From NCBI RefSeq assembly GCF_023094165.1, contig NZ_JALMDK010000006.1, positions 186,001 through 250,000 on the forward strand: a stretch of 64,000 nucleotides of DNA. The letters are read 5' to 3'. How positions within the stretch are numbered: the stretch's first letter is position 1; every line of letters starts with the position of its first letter. This DNA comes from Crossiella sp. S99.2. GTDB taxonomy: Bacteria > Actinomycetota > Actinomycetes > Mycobacteriales > Pseudonocardiaceae. Shown here one piece after another: positions 8,705 to 16,566 of the stretch. The notes below the pieces were generated by a model. The model saw only the letters and a program-made list of their open reading frames with translations, did not search any database and was not told the DNA's origin. A program made the translations under genes and the position numbers.

Positions 8705-10351
8705 ATGACGGCCACACCACTGTCGAAGAATCCGACCTTGACTGACCACAATGGACTGTTCAGCTTTCTGACTGCTGCGGACAGGTGGGCCACGGCCAGA
8801 GATCTCGTTGTTCCACTAGGAATTCACGCCGCCAGGCAGCACAGTCGCCTGGCAATCACGATCACAGCGCTGGACCCCAGCATGCCCGAACCGAAGACCA
8901 TCACAGTCGCGGGCGCATCAACAGCGGCTCTCGATCTACTCGCGCGATCACGCAGGATTCGGTGGGTTGCGGCCGACCTCGTCACCTCGGCCACCGCGTT
9001 GGCCGCGGATGGAGTCCAACTCCGTCAGGCGATGTGTCTGCTACTGACCGAGCGCATGTTGGATGCTTACCACGGCATGGTCCCAGACACCTCGCAGACC
9101 ACTCTTCTTCCCCAGCGGTACACCTTGGCGTACCAACGGCTCAGGGAGATCGAGGAAGCGGAAGGCGTGATGCTGCTGACGCGTCTGGACTCGGCCAACG
9201 CCCTGCTGGCGGCGGAGATGAATGCCGGCGGTATTGGCTGGAACACGGCCGTGCACCGGCAACTGCTGGTGCGGCAGGCACTCAAGCCGAGAAAGGGCGA
9301 TCCGTACCCACGGCTGGCCAGGGTTGACCGCGACATCGTGAAGGCGCTCAACACCCGTCAAGTCAGCCAGTGGCGGAAGTTGAAAGGGATTTTCGACGGC
9401 GAGGGTGTGGAGGCGTTCACCTCTTACGCGGCAACGCTGTTCGACGGCGAGCATCCCGCTCATGGATTGGTCGCGAGGTGGCGGAAGCTCAAGCTGCTCG
9501 TGTCGCGCTATGGGTACGAGTGGGCCGAACAGTGGGTACGCGAGGACCGGTGGTGGCCCGTGTTTCAGCCCTATGGCACTCCGTCGGGCCGTTGGTCCAG
9601 CGATGGCGGCGCCATGGGACTTCCGAGTCTGCTGCGGCCCTGTGTGACCGCTGCGCCCGACCGTGTTCTGGTGTGGGCCAGGCTGTCCCAACCCGGGCCG
9701 AGGATGTGGGCACACCTCTCTCGCGACAGCCAGTTGATTGCCGCCTGTGGTGCCGACGACCTGTACGCACAGCTAGGGCGTCAGCTGGGCCTGGAACGCC
9801 AGATCGTCAAGGAGTGCCTGCTGGCGGCCATCAACGATGACCGATCATCCATCGGGAAACGTGCCTTGGTGATGTCGCGTACATGGTTCCCCGAGGCGAT
9901 GCGGTACCTGTCCGCCCTAACAGCGCAAGGGCTCCGCGGTGAGCTGGTCCGTAGCGGGTTGGGCAGAACCTGCCCGGCACCGGATGTGTCGTTCACTGCC
10001 GCGTTGGACCGGCCGTGGAACGAACGCAGTCTTGAGGCACACAAGGTGATGGAGGAGCGCGGCAAACTTGCCCGTGCCTTCCCGATCCAGGCAGCGATCG
10101 CCGAGCTGACCTGTGCCCTGGCAGCGGAGGTCAGGGACGAGCTGACAACTTCGGACAAGGACACGCGGCTGATCCTGTTCGATCAGGCGGAGTTTGTGAT
10201 CGAGACGACTCCGGACAACGTCACGGCTGTCGAGTACTCGCTGCGCAAGCTAGTGAACAATGCCGCGGTGCGGGTGCTCGGGGACAGCGGGGTCTGCTGG
10301 CCGATCACCGTCGGACACGGCCGAGCTTGGGCTGAGGCAGGCAAGAAGTAG
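8705..10351 (+). CDS. DNA polymerase I (family A)-like protein with altered catalytic motifs
   Basis: 548 residues resembling the polymerase part of actinobacterial family A enzymes. At residues ~293-300 PSGRWSSDG corresponds to the TGRxSS motif. Motif A follows at ~320-340, but where active enzymes have ADxSQIEPR this one reads ARLSQPGPR, so the metal-binding Asp is Arg. The motif B region (IGKRALVMSRTWF, ~382) keeps a Lys. Motif C, normally HDE, reads FDQAE near 492-496. An N-terminal ~280 residues have no exonuclease motif that I can see. The protein is therefore probably a polymerase-fold DNA-binding protein rather than an active polymerase (inference). AAGGAGG lies 12-18 nt before the ATG. 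A terminator hairpin follows. Confidence 0.7.
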   Translation: MTATPLSKNPTLTDHNGLFSFLTAADRWATARDLVVPLGIHAARQHSRLAITITALDPSMPEPKTITVAGASTAALDLLARSRRIRWVAADLVTSATALAADGVQLRQAMCLLLTERMLDAYHGMVPDTSQTTLLPQRYTLAYQRLREIEEAEGVMLLTRLDSANALLAAEMNAGGIGWNTAVHRQLLVRQALKPRKGDPYPRLARVDRDIVKALNTRQVSQWRKLKGIFDGEGVEAFTSYAATLFDGEHPAHGLVARWRKLKLLVSRYGYEWAEQWVREDRWWPVFQPYGTPSGRWSSDGGAMGLPSLLRPCVTAAPDRVLVWARLSQPGPRMWAHLSRDSQLIAACGADDLYAQLGRQLGLERQIVKECLLAAINDDRSSIGKRALVMSRTWFPEAMRYLSALTAQGLRGELVRSGLGRTCPAPDVSFTAALDRPWNERSLEAHKVMEERGKLARAFPIQAAIAELTCALAAEVRDELTTSDKDTRLILFDQAEFVIETTPDNVTAVEYSLRKLVNNAAVRVLGDSGVCWPITVGHGRAWAEAGKK

Positions 10352-10373
10352 CAGCCGGCTCGTTTCGGTTGCC

Positions 10374-10405
10374 GGTTGGGACCGGCTCGTTCGCCGGTCC
10401 CAACC
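10374..10405 (+). terminator. terminator hairpin after the polymerase-like gene
   Basis: Perfect 13-bp stem GGTTGGGACCGGC / GCCGGTCCCAACC with a 6-nt loop, 22 nt past the stop codon. Confidence 0.8.
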
Positions 10406-10445
10406 TCCCCCTGTCAGCGGCTCCGGCGGCCACCGGCCCGCACAG

Positions 10446-10469
10446 CCAAACCGCGCCGAGCGCGTTACC
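10446..10469 (+). promoter_or_regulatory. CCA-N12-CGCGTTACCT element
   Basis: CCA at 10446-10448, 12 nt, then CGCGTTACCT, 75 nt before the ATG at 10545. It sits between the terminator of the polymerase-like gene and the next gene, which therefore has its own promoter. Confidence 0.75.
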
Positions 10470-10544
10470 TCCCTGGCATTGCTGGCATGCCGCGCGGCAG
10501 GAGTCTGCCCGCGTCACCCGGAATGGCAACGGAAAGGACCTCGC

Positions 10545-11045
10545 ATGTCCGTAGAGGCGCAAGCGATCCTGTGCACACTGGCCGTGATCAGTATCGTGCT
10601 GTTTCTCGTGATCACTCGCTGGGCACGACAAACTGCATCACCCGAATGCACCGATGTGCGGCACAACGTGGCACTGCACCTGATCGACTGTAGTCGTGAG
10701 TTCTGGCTGCCGCCGCTGCCGCCAGAACGGTCGATCGAGGAGCAAACGGCCTACAGCGTTGTGGTGCGGTGGGAAGGCTACGACGAGATTGACGGGCACC
10801 GGTGGTCGATCCGGCATCGCGGAGTGGTCTTCGACCAGACGGGATCACCCGTTGACGAGCGTGATGCGCGCCTGTCAGTGGCGGCCCTTCCCGAAAGCCA
10901 CCCCTACTCACTTCCTTCGCCGTACCTGTTCGAGATTCTCGTCGCTCTGAACATCGCTCACACAGTCGTCATCCCCCGGGTACGGCAATTGTGGGAAGAT
11001 CGCCAGCCGTCCCCCTGCCACTCGAACCCACTGCACGAGCAGTGA
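10545..11045 (+). CDS. small membrane-anchored protein, unknown
   Basis: 166 residues. One transmembrane helix near residues 5-25 (AILCTLAVISIVLFLVI), then a soluble domain without a family I recognise; it includes a WEGYDEIDGHRWS segment and a proline-rich middle. The start is the ATG preceded by GGAAAGG; a longer open frame upstream is not needed. Its promoter-like element and a strong terminator make it a single-gene unit. The topology suggests the bulk lies outside the membrane, consistent with a cell-surface or transfer-related role, but no function can be assigned. Confidence 0.6.
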   Translation: MSVEAQAILCTLAVISIVLFLVITRWARQTASPECTDVRHNVALHLIDCSREFWLPPLPPERSIEEQTAYSVVVRWEGYDEIDGHRWSIRHRGVVFDQTGSPVDERDARLSVAALPESHPYSLPSPYLFEILVALNIAHTVVIPRVRQLWEDRQPSPCHSNPLHEQ

Positions 11046-11050
11046 CCAGT

Positions 11051-11083
11051 CCGGGTGAGCGTCCACTATGGACGCTCACCCGG
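11051..11083 (+). terminator. terminator hairpin
   Basis: Perfect 14-bp stem CCGGGTGAGCGTCC / GGACGCTCACCCGG with loop ACTAT, 5 nt after the stop of the preceding gene. The following ~175 bp to 11260 hold no gene. Confidence 0.8.
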
Positions 11084-11260
11084 GCCCTCCCCTCTGGGAA
11101 CCTCAACAACCCCTCGGCGGGATAGCCTCAGATTCGGCGCTGCGGCCACGGAACAGCGCACGCCAGGTGCCTGAAGTTCACGACAGCACGCTGAAATCCA
11201 GCACGGCAAGGCTCGGGTTCCTTGTCGACACCTCGGCATGACATCCGCACGTTCGCATGC

Positions 11261-12298
11261 CTACTTGAACGCGAGCAGGCAGAGGTGCTCCAGCGCGTTC
11301 GAGACAGGTCCGAGCGGTGGAAACCAGCTGGCACCCTCGTCGAGCGTGTTGTCGAACCGACGGCAGCCGGAGTTCGATCGGGTCAGTTCCTCGGGTAGCT
11401 GAGGAGGCGGCGGCGGTGACTGCGCACGGGTCTGGTTGTCCTTGTGCTTCTGGGTCAGCACTTCCGGCGGTCGAGCCGGCAACTCCCCGAGTGCACGGCG
11501 AAAGCGGTCAGGGTCGAAGGCCGGGCCTTCCCGGTAGGCCAAGCCGACCGGGGTGTCCATGCAGCGGCCGGGCTCGCCAGGTCGGCCACCGGTTGTGGCG
11601 GTGTCCTGGATCCGGTTGGTGATCACGGTCCGGCAGGAGTCGACGTTCCCGGCGCGGCCGGCGACGAAGGCCGTGGGGTCCACGGCCTTACCGCCGGAGA
11701 CTTCGTCGAGGCTGGGCATCGCCAGTAGGTTCGCGGCCAGCGGAGTTCGTGGAGCTGTCCGCGAACCTGCATCGAGCGGCGGGGCCAGCGGAGAGTTGGT
11801 GAGTAGCCCGACACCCGGGACGCCGCGGGACAGGTCCGCCCACGTGTCCCGAGCTGGACCGGCCAAAGCGCGAAGGCGTTGTTGCAGGGCGGGCAGGCTG
11901 TCGGTCATGCCGACCAGGTTCGCCCGTTCCATGGCGTCGCGCTGCGCTTGGAAGCCGGCAAGGGATCTGCCCAATGGGGCGCTGTTCCCGCCGATACTGG
12001 TCAGGTCCGCGCGGGCGGTGAGCATGTCGAGGTAGGCCTGTTGTCGGGTGCTGAAGGTACCGGCAGCCTGGAATGGCCCGGCGATGGTGAACCCTGGTGA
12101 GGCGGGTGTGGGTCCTGCCGGGCGGGTGGGCAACGAGGTGAGTGGGGCGTGTTGCTGCGGCGGGATCGGGAGGTCACCGGGCAGCGGCGTGGCTGGCGGC
12201 GGAGGTGGTGCCGCCGAGCTGGATGCGGTGCCTGCCATAGCGATCCCCAGGATCGTGAGGACTAGCAGCGCATGGCGGATGGGGTTGCGGGCGAGCAT
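11261..12298 (-). CDS. secreted proline-rich protein, unknown
   Basis: 345 residues. Residues 1-29 form a signal peptide (basic start, LLVLTILGIAMAG core, ASSSAA cleavage region). A proline-rich stretch follows, then a helical region with LPALQQRLRALAG. Four Cys in the C-terminal half could form two disulfides. Last gene of a three-gene operon behind a glutamine cyclotransferase lipoprotein and a small lipoprotein, with 2-nt spacing to the middle gene. All three products are exported, so the operon builds an envelope-side assembly; which one is unknown. Confidence 0.65.
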   Translation of the reverse strand: MLARNPIRHALLVLTILGIAMAGTASSSAAPPPPPATPLPGDLPIPPQQHAPLTSLPTRPAGPTPASPGFTIAGPFQAAGTFSTRQQAYLDMLTARADLTSIGGNSAPLGRSLAGFQAQRDAMERANLVGMTDSLPALQQRLRALAGPARDTWADLSRGVPGVGLLTNSPLAPPLDAGSRTAPRTPLAANLLAMPSLDEVSGGKAVDPTAFVAGRAGNVDSCRTVITNRIQDTATTGGRPGEPGRCMDTPVGLAYREGPAFDPDRFRRALGELPARPPEVLTQKHKDNQTRAQSPPPPPQLPEELTRSNSGCRRFDNTLDEGASWFPPLGPVSNALEHLCLLAFK

Positions 12299-12300
12299 GG

Positions 12301-12804
12301 TCAACCTCCGGACAGGTGTGGAGTCATGGTGTGCAGGGCGACCATCACGGTTGTGATGGCTTGGCGGGCCTGGCGGACCGCGGTGACATTCTGTTGGTGG
12401 CAGGCGCCTTCGAGTGCGGCGTAGTGGCGGGCGAGGTCGTTCAGCTTCCCCACGATCGCGGCGGTCTTCGTCGCGTCGTAGGTGGTGGCGCCGACGGCGG
12501 TCGCCTGGCTCAGCTGGGCGGCTCGGGCGCGGCCGTGTCCGGCCAGTGTGGCGAGGGTGGTGAAGTAGTTGGATCCGTCGGGGTTGCCGCCGGGGCGGCG
12601 GGGTTCGTTGGCTGCCGCGGCCACCAGCTGTGCTTCGATGGAGGTCAGGGCGACAACACCGTCGGAGAGTTCTCGCGCGTGCGCCATTGGCGGTGTAGGC
12701 GGTCTGCTTCCCCATTGCGTCCCACCGCATCCGGCGGCCAGTGTCGCTGCTGCCAGGGTGATACAGATGATCGAGGATCTGTTGGTTCGGCGATGGCTTG
12801 ACAT
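12301..12804 (-). CDS. small lipoprotein, helical
   Basis: 167 residues. Signal peptide with lipobox LAAGC near residues 22-26. The mature part is mostly helical (LNDLARHYAALEGA, QARQAITTVMVAL). It resembles the membrane protein encoded at 22583-23224, which has a matching block (LATLLAQHYEALQKAI), so the two probably belong to one family used twice by this element. Its ATG overlaps the stop of the cyclotransferase gene (TGATG), showing co-translation. Confidence 0.7.
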   Translation of the reverse strand: MSSHRRTNRSSIICITLAAATLAAGCGGTQWGSRPPTPPMAHARELSDGVVALTSIEAQLVAAAANEPRRPGGNPDGSNYFTTLATLAGHGRARAAQLSQATAVGATTYDATKTAAIVGKLNDLARHYAALEGACHQQNVTAVRQARQAITTVMVALHTMTPHLSGG

Positions 12805-13682
12805 CAGCTCTCCTTGGTCTTCCAGCGGACGTGGTAGGTCTGGCCGAAGTGCTTGCCGGTAACCAGGAACTCGTTCGTGCCAGGAATCGCGGCGATGCCG
12901 TTGAGAACGTCCTCGGCGCCGACTGGCCGCTCGATGAGGCGTACTCGTTTGAGGTCGGCCATGCCGGTGACCTTTCCGGTGGCGGGGTTGATGCGCAGGA
13001 GGTGGTCTCGGTGCCATTCGTTGGCCCACACAGCACCGTCGACGCACTCCAGCTCGTTGAGTTCGCCGATGGACCGGCCGTCGGATCGGGTGATGTGTGC
13101 CTCGCCGGTACGTTCGAAGGTGTTGGGGTTGCGGAAGATGAGTCGGTCCATGCCATCGGAGGTGATCAGCCTGGTCCCGTCGTAGCAGGCGCCCCAGCCC
13201 TGTCCGGCGAAGCGCACTCGGCGAATCTCGGCAAAGCTGTCTGGGTTGCGCAGGATGGCGACGCCGTCTTTCCAGGTGAGCTGCCAGATCCCCACTCCGG
13301 GCACCGTGGCGATTCCCATCGCATACAGCGGTTCCTGCACTGAAATCTGACGCAGCACACGCCCAGTAGTCATCTCGACAGCGCGTAGGGAGGACTGGCC
13401 GACCAGGCCAGTGCTTTCCAGCATGACGCCGTTGAGCATCTCCACGCCCTGGGTGTGGGCCTGCCGGTCATGCGGGTATTCCTGCAGGATCTCCGGTTCC
13501 AGTTGCTCGATCTGGTTGTTGACGGTCGTGCTCGTCCTGTTCGGAGCGGCCGTTGCGGTCGGCCGGATGCTGCTGGTGTGTGGGGGTTGTGCGCTGGTGC
13601 AGCCAACGGCCAACAGCAGGAGCGCTAGGAGCGACAAGACGAGCCGCGGTCGGTACCGAGTCCGCGAGGGCGATGTGGTCAT
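12804..13682 (-). CDS. glutaminyl-peptide cyclotransferase lipoprotein (Glu_cyclase_2 family)
   Basis: 292 residues. Lipobox LLAVGC near residues 23-28, so it is exported and membrane-tethered. The family signature is clear: YPHDRQAHTQGVEM followed by ESTGLVGQSSLRAVE, as in plant-type glutamine cyclotransferases, which form N-terminal pyroglutamate on secreted proteins. A beta-propeller rhythm runs through the rest, including ELECVDGAVWANEWHRD and the terminal region. It is first in an operon with two exported proteins that could be substrates (inference). The CGCGTTACCT element ends only 7 nt before the ATG, which leaves no room for a ribosome site and implies a leaderless or near-leaderless mRNA. 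Confidence 0.85.
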   Translation of the reverse strand: MTTSPSRTRYRPRLVLSLLALLLLAVGCTSAQPPHTSSIRPTATAAPNRTSTTVNNQIEQLEPEILQEYPHDRQAHTQGVEMLNGVMLESTGLVGQSSLRAVEMTTGRVLRQISVQEPLYAMGIATVPGVGIWQLTWKDGVAILRNPDSFAEIRRVRFAGQGWGACYDGTRLITSDGMDRLIFRNPNTFERTGEAHITRSDGRSIGELNELECVDGAVWANEWHRDHLLRINPATGKVTGMADLKRVRLIERPVGAEDVLNGIAAIPGTNEFLVTGKHFGQTYHVRWKTKES

Positions 13683-13690
13683 GCCTGGTA

Positions 13691-13714
13691 GGTAACGCGC
13701 GGACGAGCCGTTGG
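13691..13714 (-). promoter_or_regulatory. CCA-N12-CGCGTTACCT element of the cyclotransferase operon
   Basis: CCA, 12 nt, CGCGTTACCTACC on the minus strand, immediately before the ATG at 13682. The same close spacing is seen at 23234-23257. Confidence 0.75.
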
Positions 13715-13730
13715 TCGCCTGCCTGGGTGG

Positions 13731-13765
13731 AGGGGTGCTCCGGCTGCTGCAGCCGGAGCACCCCT
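13731..13765 (-). terminator. terminator hairpin
   Basis: Perfect 15-bp stem AGGGGTGCTCCGGCT / AGCCGGAGCACCCCT with loop GCTGC, 8 nt after the stop of the minus-strand gene at 13774. Confidence 0.8.
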
Positions 13766-13773
13766 CTGCGGTC

Positions 13774-14232
13774 TCAACTCCGTGGCGCGACGCTAGCCAG
13801 GCCCAGCTTTCGGGTACTGACGAAGGGAATCGCGTACAGGTCGGGAACTATGGGTCGTGGGGACCGGCGTGGCATCGCTGGTGTCCGCGGCGTCCTGCGC
13901 GGAGCTTCGGGCTTTGCCTGGAGAGGACTCGCTTTGTCGGCCAACTGCGCACGCAGGGTGTCCAGTTGGGTGGTGAACTCGGTGATGACGTTGCCCAGTT
14001 TGTTGAGCGCGTCCTGATGCTCAACGTGGACGTCGGCATCGTGCAGGCCGCGGGTGTAGCCGGTGCGAGCGGCGTGCAGGTCGAGCCCTTCCCACAACTT
14101 GCGCACAACTTTGGGGGGGATGATCTTACGAATGCACAGGGCCAGGAGGATCAGCATTCCCAGGCCGAGAGTCAACGTGATCATGCTGTGGAACACCGAA
14201 TCCAGTGACTGCGGTGGGTACATGGGGTTCAT
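13774..14232 (-). CDS. single-pass membrane protein with coiled coil, unknown
   Basis: 152 residues from ATG 14232 (GAGGAC upstream). One transmembrane helix near residues 15-33 (ITLTLGLGMLILLALCI), then a helical, probably coiled-coil segment with a heptad-like pattern (LNKLGNVITEFTTQLDTLRAQLAD) and a Pro/Arg-rich tail. A longer frame to 14364 exists but would start inside the divergent promoter region. Own promoter-like element at 14286 and own terminator. No family recognised. Confidence 0.6.
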   Translation of the reverse strand: MNPMYPPQSLDSVFHSMITLTLGLGMLILLALCIRKIIPPKVVRKLWEGLDLHAARTGYTRGLHDADVHVEHQDALNKLGNVITEFTTQLDTLRAQLADKASPLQAKPEAPRRTPRTPAMPRRSPRPIVPDLYAIPFVSTRKLGLASVAPRS

Positions 14233-14285
14233 GAGTTCGTCCTCGTGTTCGCGGCATGGCTGGCGGAGTGGTCCGACACACCGCA

Positions 14286-14309
14286 GGTAACGCACGACTG
14301 GCGGGCTGG
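14286..14309 (-). promoter_or_regulatory. CCA-N12-TGCGTTACCT element
   Basis: CCA, 12 nt, TGCGTTACCT on the minus strand, 54 nt upstream of the start at 14232. T replaces the first C of the consensus, as at the divergent site 14361-14385. Confidence 0.7.
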
Positions 14310-14360
14310 TCGTCGTGGCCAAGTGACCATTCCGACTCATCGTGCGCGGCTTCCGCACAG

Positions 14361-14385
14361 CCACGTACGTGAGAGGTGCGTTACC
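14361..14385 (+). promoter_or_regulatory. CCA-N13-TGCGTTACCT element
   Basis: CCA, 13 nt rather than 12, then TGCGTTACCT on the plus strand, 37 nt before the ATG at 14422. Divergent partner of 14286-14309. Confidence 0.65.
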
Positions 14386-14421
14386 TACGTCCTAGGGAGA
14401 GCGAGCTGAGGAGGTGTGCTG

Positions 14422-14589
14422 ATGATCGATCTTTTCCAGCTGGAGCCCTTGCGAAAGTCCGGCCGCTGCCGGGCCGTACTCGAACAGGGCACTCGGCCAT
14501 CATCTGGAGTCCGCGCGCCTCGCAATGGTTCTCCTGCATCACCACCAACCGACCATGAAGCCGTTGGTACTCAGCGGCGCCGAGTATGA
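14422..14589 (+). CDS. short ORF heading a coupled operon
   Basis: 55 residues, too short for the usual ORF cut-offs. A strong GAGGAGGTG lies just upstream of the ATG, and the TGA overlaps the ATG of the next gene (ATGA). That overlap and the upstream promoter-like element are the case for translation; the peptide itself (MIDLFQLEPLRKSGR at its start) matches nothing I know. Confidence 0.5.
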   Translation: MIDLFQLEPLRKSGRCRAVLEQGTRPSSGVRAPRNGSPASPPTDHEAVGTQRRRV

Positions 14590-15020
14590 AGGTGAGGCGT
14601 TCCGTGAATCCCGATGACGTGGCGCAGGTCCTGGCCACCATGCTCACCCACCGCGTAACCACGGGGCTGGACCTGCGCCCCCACAAGATTGATCCGCTGG
14701 AGGCGCGGTTCTACGCCGCGCTGGTCCCACTTTCCGACTATGTGCGCACACAGCTTCCACCGGACGTTGTGGCTGAGGCTACGACCGACAGGATGGAGGC
14801 CGAGCTCGACGACCTGGTCGCTGCCAACCAGCCCACGGCGGACACGTCCGCGACGGCGAACATAGTCGCCTGGGTCGATGTGCTGCTGACCCTCACCAGG
14901 CATGCCTATGAGCTTCCGCCGAATGCCTTGCTGTTCCTCACTGGGCGGTACTTCTTCGCCTTGCGCTCCGCAGGTCTACCGCATGACCCCTATGTTCCTG
15001 ACTACGTAGACCAGCCGTGA
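14586..15020 (+). CDS. hypothetical protein, helical
   Basis: 144 residues, acidic and mostly helical (DVVAEATTDRMEAELDDLV; NIVAWVDVLLTLTRHAYEL). No membrane segment, no metal motif, no family recognised. Coupled by ATGA to the short ORF upstream and by GTGA to another short ORF downstream, so it is the middle of a small plus-strand operon. Confidence 0.6.
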   Translation: MKVRRSVNPDDVAQVLATMLTHRVTTGLDLRPHKIDPLEARFYAALVPLSDYVRTQLPPDVVAEATTDRMEAELDDLVAANQPTADTSATANIVAWVDVLLTLTRHAYELPPNALLFLTGRYFFALRSAGLPHDPYVPDYVDQP

Positions 15021-15190
15021 GCTCGGCCGTTTACTTCTCGGGCGGCACAGCCGAACTGGCCACCACCGACTACTTTTCTGTCTCTGTTGATAGGTGTCGG
15101 CTCCGCCGTGCCGTCGCCGAGTTCGGCTGCTGTCAGCTCGACTTGGTACCCGATCCGGCCGCCATCAGACGGTGCTCGGCCGGACGCTGA
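15017..15190 (+). CDS. short coupled ORF
   Basis: 57 residues from GTG 15017, which overlaps the preceding stop (GTGA). Composition is ordinary (ELATTDYFSVSVDRCRLRRA) and contains a Cys-Cys pair. Supported by the overlap only; function unknown. Confidence 0.4.
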   Translation: MSSAVYFSGGTAELATTDYFSVSVDRCRLRRAVAEFGCCQLDLVPDPAAIRRCSAGR

Positions 15191-15256
15191 TCTTCACCGC
15201 GGTCCCCCTTTCCTCTTGTTCCTCGCGCCGAGGCTGAGGCAGACACTGGAGGATGT

Positions 15257-15531
15257 ATGGCCGGGTTCGAGGCCAGTTTGCTCCGGGCAGGAAGCGGCAT
15301 CCGCGAACAGGCGGCTGATGTCGTCGACCTGCTCGGGATCCTTTGCACTGCGAATCCGCGGGGTCGCCATCGCCGACGTCTGCGTCGACACCGGGGTCCG
15401 TTACACACCCTGGCGCGGAGTACGCGCTCGGCAGGCCGATATCCGCAGACGCGACCTGGCTCGGCTTCGACACCAGTTGGCTCGCCGTGGCCAATGCTGT
15501 CAACGCACATCTTGGTCGGGTCACTATGTGA
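15257..15531 (+). pseudogene. possible frameshifted small helical protein
   Basis: A good ribosome site (GGAGG) precedes ATG 15257, which opens a protein-like helix (MAGFEASLLRAG, IREQAADVVDLLG). Around 15330-15350 coding character moves to another frame, which continues with YALGRPISADATWLGFD and SWLAVANAVNAHLG to TGA 15531. Joined, the product would be ~91 residues, the size of small WXG100-like secreted proteins, but no WxG is present, so that family link is only a thought. Either a real frameshift mutation, a sequencing error, or two unrelated frames. Confidence 0.35.
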
Positions 15532-15675
15532 GCCTCGGTGTCGGCGATATGACGGCCGAGGGACCCGATGTACCTGGCCGCCGGCCAGCGGCAGATCGCG
15601 ACTGATCCGCGAGAATGCGGCGGAACCTACTCGCCGCCGCGACTGCCCTACACATCATGAACGGCCGCGCACCGC

Positions 15676-15708
15676 GCCGCCCAGCAACGGGTCACGCTGC
15701 TGGGCGGC
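15676..15708. terminator. bidirectional hairpin between convergent genes
   Basis: Perfect 11-bp stem GCCGCCCAGCA / TGCTGGGCGGC with an 11-nt loop, lying between plus-strand genes ending at 15531 and the minus-strand gene ending at 15740. It can serve both directions. Confidence 0.65.
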
Positions 15709-15739
15709 ACGGTCTCAGCTGACGACTATCACTTGGCGA

Positions 15740-16087
15740 TTACAGCGGAAGGCACCTCGCCGAGGTCCGACGCAGCTTGTCGGCATAGACCCAGTAGTTG
15801 CCGCGTTCCCAGAGCTGCTTGACGTTGACACCAGCATTCTTGTTCCAGGTGGTCCCTGGCAAGCCCCACACTCGGACGTGCGGCCAGTAGTAGGTGTTCG
15901 ACACTCCGCCGTAGAACTGTGAATGGTCCCATCCGCCGGTGCCGGGCTCCTGGACCACGTACTCGCAGACGAGGAGCTGGTCCGGCCCCTTCGCGGTCGC
16001 GGCGCCAGCAGTAACGGCGCCAGCCAGCATGACCGCGGCGATGACGAACGGGGTGATCAATGTACGAAGAGAAAGACGTTGTGGCAC
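15740..16087 (-). CDS. small secreted protein, unknown
   Basis: 115 residues from GTG 16087 (AGGAA upstream). A signal peptide spans residues 1-31 (LITPFVIAAVMLAGAVTAGAATA). The mature ~85 residues are Trp/Tyr-rich with two Cys, one near each end, which probably pair. No family recognised; the size and composition suit a small secreted binding or inhibitory protein, but nothing proves it. It has its own promoter-like element at 16197, so it belongs to the same regulon as the transfer genes. Confidence 0.65.
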   Translation of the reverse strand: MPQRLSLRTLITPFVIAAVMLAGAVTAGAATAKGPDQLLVCEYVVQEPGTGGWDHSQFYGGVSNTYYWPHVRVWGLPGTTWNKNAGVNVKQLWERGNYWVYADKLRRTSARCLPL

Positions 16088-16196
16088 TTGACATTCCTAG
16101 GTGTCTCAGGCGGCGACGGGCGGAGGACCCGCAAGCCGTCACCACAGATCGATTGGCTTCCCGGGAGCCGCGGTGTGATTGCGGCTCAACCGGCGA

Positions 16197-16220
16197 GGTA
16201 ACGCGGAGCACTCGATCTGG
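16197..16220 (-). promoter_or_regulatory. CCA-N12-CGCGTTACCT element
   Basis: CCA, 12 nt, CGCGTTACCT on the minus strand, 110 nt upstream of the secreted-protein start at 16087. Confidence 0.7.
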
Positions 16221-16566
16221 TCGGGTGAATCCGAGGCTGTACAAGAAAACTTTCGGCCCCGAACCAGAAGCACCTACAGGAGCGAGATGACTCGCTCTGG
16301 TCATGGACTGGCAGCCACCTGGTGGTTGTCCGTATCGGCGCCAGCAGACATCAGATGTCAGCGGCCTGGAACTCGGCGGCCGGCTTGCCGTCCTGCTGGA
16401 CCGACCTAGTGCCGAACACGCGTCGTTACTCGACAGTGGATTCCACGTGCAGCAGCGGGTCTTCCGCTCGACGTCTGGCTTCAGTTGCCCGGCAGGGATG
16501 CGGCGTTGGTCCCATGCAGACCACTACAGGCAAGCGACGAAGCGCCGTTGGTCATCGACCACGAGA
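16221..16566. other. intergenic, no recognisable gene
   Basis: About 350 bp between the small secreted-protein promoter and the 3' end of the HerA-like gene. Plus-strand open frames here run on into the antisense of the HerA gene and lack ribosome sites. No strong hairpin seen. Confidence 0.4.

Noticed and set aside
10260..11045. Long version of the membrane-protein ORF starting inside the polymerase-like gene
   Set aside because: It would run through a terminator hairpin and the promoter element; ATG 10545 has a ribosome site.
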